The position numbers and the translations under genes were made by a program. The notes beneath the pieces are model-generated. The model was given only the letters and a program-made list of their open reading frames with translations. It ran no database searches and was not told where the DNA came from. From an uncultured Methylophilaceae bacterium (GTDB lineage Bacteria; Pseudomonadota; Gammaproteobacteria; Burkholderiales; Methylophilaceae): a DNA stretch of 59,925 nucleotides. This document shows, one piece after another, positions 58,409 to 59,925 of the stretch. Position 1 is the first letter of the stretch; every line of letters starts with the position of its first letter. The stretch spans positions 1 to 59,925 of the forward strand of contig CAIQBW010000023.1 of NCBI GenBank assembly GCA_903870165.1, written 5' to 3'.

Positions 58409-59746
58409 ATGAGCGATACTCCTAACAAAATCCCTCAAACGGAACCACATCAATCAGCGACGTTTGATAAATTAACTAACTCACAAATTCGCCGCGCAGC
58501 TGCCACAGGCATTTACGATATTCGTGGTGGTGGTGCAAAGCGTAAGTTGCCACACTTCGATGACCTCTTGTTTCTTGGGGCTTCAATGAGCCGTTATCCA
58601 CTTGAAGGTTATCGTGAAAAATGTGGAACAGATGTTGTGCTTGGAACACGTTTTGCTAAAAAACCGATTCATCTTAAAACGCCAGTCACTATTGCAGGGA
58701 TGAGTTTTGGTGCACTCTCTGCCCCAGCCAAAGAAGCTCTGGGCCGTGGCGCTAGTGCAGTCGGCACATCGACGACAACAGGGGATGGGGGCATGACGCC
58801 TGAGGAGCGTGGCCAATCTAAAACATTGGTTTATCAATATTTACCTTCACGCTACGGCATGAACCCAGATGATTTACGCAAGGCTGATGCGATTGAGTTG
58901 GTCGTGGGACAGGGTGCGAAACCAGGTGGCGGCGGGATGTTGCTTGGACAAAAAATTAGTGCGCGTGTTGCAAAAATGCGTTGTTTGCCAGAAGGCATTG
59001 ACCAACGTTCCGCGTGTCGACATCCAGATTGGACTGGCCCAGATGACTTGGAAATTAAAATTGCTGAAATTCGTGAAATCACCGACTGGGAAAAACCAAT
59101 TTACGTCAAAATTGGTGCGACACGTCCGTATTTTGATGTGGCACTTGCCGTCAAAGCGGGCGCAGATGTAATTGTTCTAGATGGTATGCAAGGAGGTACT
59201 GCAGCGACTCAGGAAGTGTTTATTGAGCATGTAGGTATTCCAATTCTTGCGGCTATTCGTCCTGCTGTTCAATCACTTCAAGATTTAGGCATGCATCGCA
59301 AAGTACAGTTGATTGTCTCTGGCGGTATTCGTAATGGTGCTGACGTTGCAAAAGCTTTAGCCTTAGGCGCAGATGCGGTTGCTATCGGCACGGCTGCATT
59401 GATTGCCCTTGGTGATAATGATCCTGAACTGGAAGCCGAATACAACAAACTAGGTACAACAGCGGGTGCTTATGATGATTGGCATGAAGGCCGAGACCCT
59501 GCAGGGATTACGACACAAGATCCGGAGCTGATGAAGCGTTTGGACCCTGTGAAAGCAGGTCATCGTTTAGCAAATTACTTGACCGTGATGACCATGGAAG
59601 CGCAAGTGATCGCACGTGCTTGCGGCAAGTCGCACTTGCATAACCTTGAGCCAGAAGACTTGGTCGCGTTGACGATTGAGGCTTCAGCGATGGCGAAAGT
59701 GCCGCTTGCTGGCACTAATTGGATTCCAGGAGAAAGTAAGTTCTAA
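58409..59746 (+). CDS. mgsC: N-methylglutamate synthase subunit C (FMN-binding glutamate synthase domain)
   Basis: A 445-residue FMN-binding TIM-barrel like the GltB central domain, with TIAGMSFGALSAPAKEALGRG, QGAKPGGGGMLLG, the Cys-rich SACRHPDWTGPDD and SGGIRNGADVAKALALGADAV. It reductively aminates 2-oxoglutarate with methylamine to form N-methylglutamate. It is the last gene; the half terminator and an IS follow within 40 bp. Confidence 0.94.
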   Translation: MSDTPNKIPQTEPHQSATFDKLTNSQIRRAAATGIYDIRGGGAKRKLPHFDDLLFLGASMSRYPLEGYREKCGTDVVLGTRFAKKPIHLKTPVTIAGMSFGALSAPAKEALGRGASAVGTSTTTGDGGMTPEERGQSKTLVYQYLPSRYGMNPDDLRKADAIELVVGQGAKPGGGGMLLGQKISARVAKMRCLPEGIDQRSACRHPDWTGPDDLEIKIAEIREITDWEKPIYVKIGATRPYFDVALAVKAGADVIVLDGMQGGTAATQEVFIEHVGIPILAAIRPAVQSLQDLGMHRKVQLIVSGGIRNGADVAKALALGADAVAIGTAALIALGDNDPELEAEYNKLGTTAGAYDDWHEGRDPAGITTQDPELMKRLDPVKAGHRLANYLTVMTMEAQVIARACGKSHLHNLEPEDLVALTIEASAMAKVPLAGTNWIPGESKF

Positions 59747-59770
59747 GTGGTGATCTAAATGTTGATAAGT

Positions 59771-59786
59771 AAAAAAGCCGCTTAAT
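59771..59786 (+). terminator. Half of an intrinsic terminator cut by the right IS
   Basis: AAAAAAGCCGCTT followed by AAT is the left half of a GC hairpin with an A-run, but no GCGGC-T-run partner follows. The IS tip begins at 59787. It mirrors the left edge: the IS probably sits in the loop. Confidence 0.5.
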
Positions 59787-59788
59787 TG

Positions 59789-59837
59789 AACTGACCCACA
59801 AAAGTTGGACAATAAATCCAACCGATGAGGGTCAGTT
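59789..59837 (+). other. Nested hairpin upstream of the right IS orfA
   Basis: The outer 9-bp stem AACTGACCC/GGGTCAGTT pairs 59789-59797 with 59829-59837, and the inner GTTGGA/TCCAAC pairs 59804-59809 with 59817-59822. It is laid out exactly as at the left edge, with compensatory changes in the outer stem (GACCC/GGGTC against GCACC/GGTGC). Confidence 0.55.
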
Positions 59838-59839
59838 TC

Positions 59840-59925
59840 ATGAGCAAGTACGATACGCAGTTTAAATTATCAGTAGTCCAAGAATATCTCAGCCATGGTG
59901 GTAAGAAACGCATTTCAATTCGTCA
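59840..59925 (+). CDS. IS3-family transposase OrfA, N-terminal fragment (cut by window edge)
   Basis: Starts MSKYDTQFKLSVVQEYL, typical of IS150-like OrfA. Only 28 codons are inside the window. The start codon lies 2 bases beyond the nested hairpin. Confidence 0.7.
   Translation, partial: MSKYDTQFKLSVVQEYLSHGGKKRISIR

Larger units (their letters stand above)
59787..59925 (+). mobile_element. IS3-family (IS150-like) insertion sequence, end only
   Basis: TGAACTGACCCACAAAAGTT at the tip resembles but differs from the left-edge element. It is oriented rightward and continues past the window. An orfA starts at 59840. Confidence 0.75.

Overview
The window looks like a chromosomal segment of a methylotrophic betaproteobacterium of the family Methylophilaceae, most like Methylotenera or Methylophilus. 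The evidence is a complete N-methylglutamate pathway for methylamine (mgdABCD-gmaS-mgsABC), a betaproteobacterial-type glutathione pathway, a TorF-like porin next to glnK-amtB, and moderately AT-rich housekeeping genes. Genus is an inference. I saw no tRNA, rRNA or CRISPR array. Each end of the window lies just inside a different IS3-family (IS150-like) element, and the two elements point outward.

Layout. 1-4.9 kb: IS end, xthA, pyrE and gatCAB. 5.0-16.1 kb: a long co-directional run with the rod-shape and wall genes mreBCD-mrdA-rodA-rlpA-dacC, followed by ybeD-lipB-lipA, a Gfo/Idh/MocA oxidoreductase and a HIT protein. 16.1-23.0 kb, minus strand: ferredoxin-like protein, TonB, mpl, metH, ubiK. 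23.1-25.9 kb: a three-gene operon (membrane desaturase, lactonase-like metallo-hydrolase, EamA transporter) behind a sigma-54-type promoter. 25.9-39.1 kb: a guanidine-assimilation operon. 39.1-42.4 kb: sigma-54-type promoter, porin, glnK, amtB. 42.5-49.0 kb: amidotransferase, gshA-gshB, apbE-NusG_II-Gx transporter, lptM-lysA. 49.0-59.7 kb: GNAT and XRE-cupin regulator, divergent from the methylamine operon.

The centrepiece is the guanidine operon. An NtrC-like dyad and a sigma-54 promoter precede a guanidine-I (ykkC) riboswitch. The genes then run: uncharacterised protein, NitT/TauT-type ABC transporter, creatininase-like protein, GMAS-like glutamine-synthetase homologue, two DUF1989 proteins (the carboxyguanidine deiminase pair), biotin carboxylase of the urea/guanidine type, and an allophanate hydrolase split into two genes. 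A second riboswitch, of the guanidine-II (mini-ykkC) class with two ACGA-loop hairpins, lies between the second DUF1989 gene and the carboxylase. One operon thus appears to carry nitrogen-limitation control plus two structurally unrelated guanidine sensors.

How the genes fit together. Guanidine carboxylation, deimination and allophanate hydrolysis would release ammonia. PII/AmtB and the porin serve nitrogen uptake. The N-methylglutamate pathway turns methylamine into glutamate-bound intermediates and C1 units. The GMAS-like and creatininase-like genes inside the guanidine operon are not part of the known guanidine route. They suggest an extended pathway, possibly for methylated or otherwise substituted guanidines, that could feed the methylamine pathway at the other end of the window. 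That link is a hypothesis.
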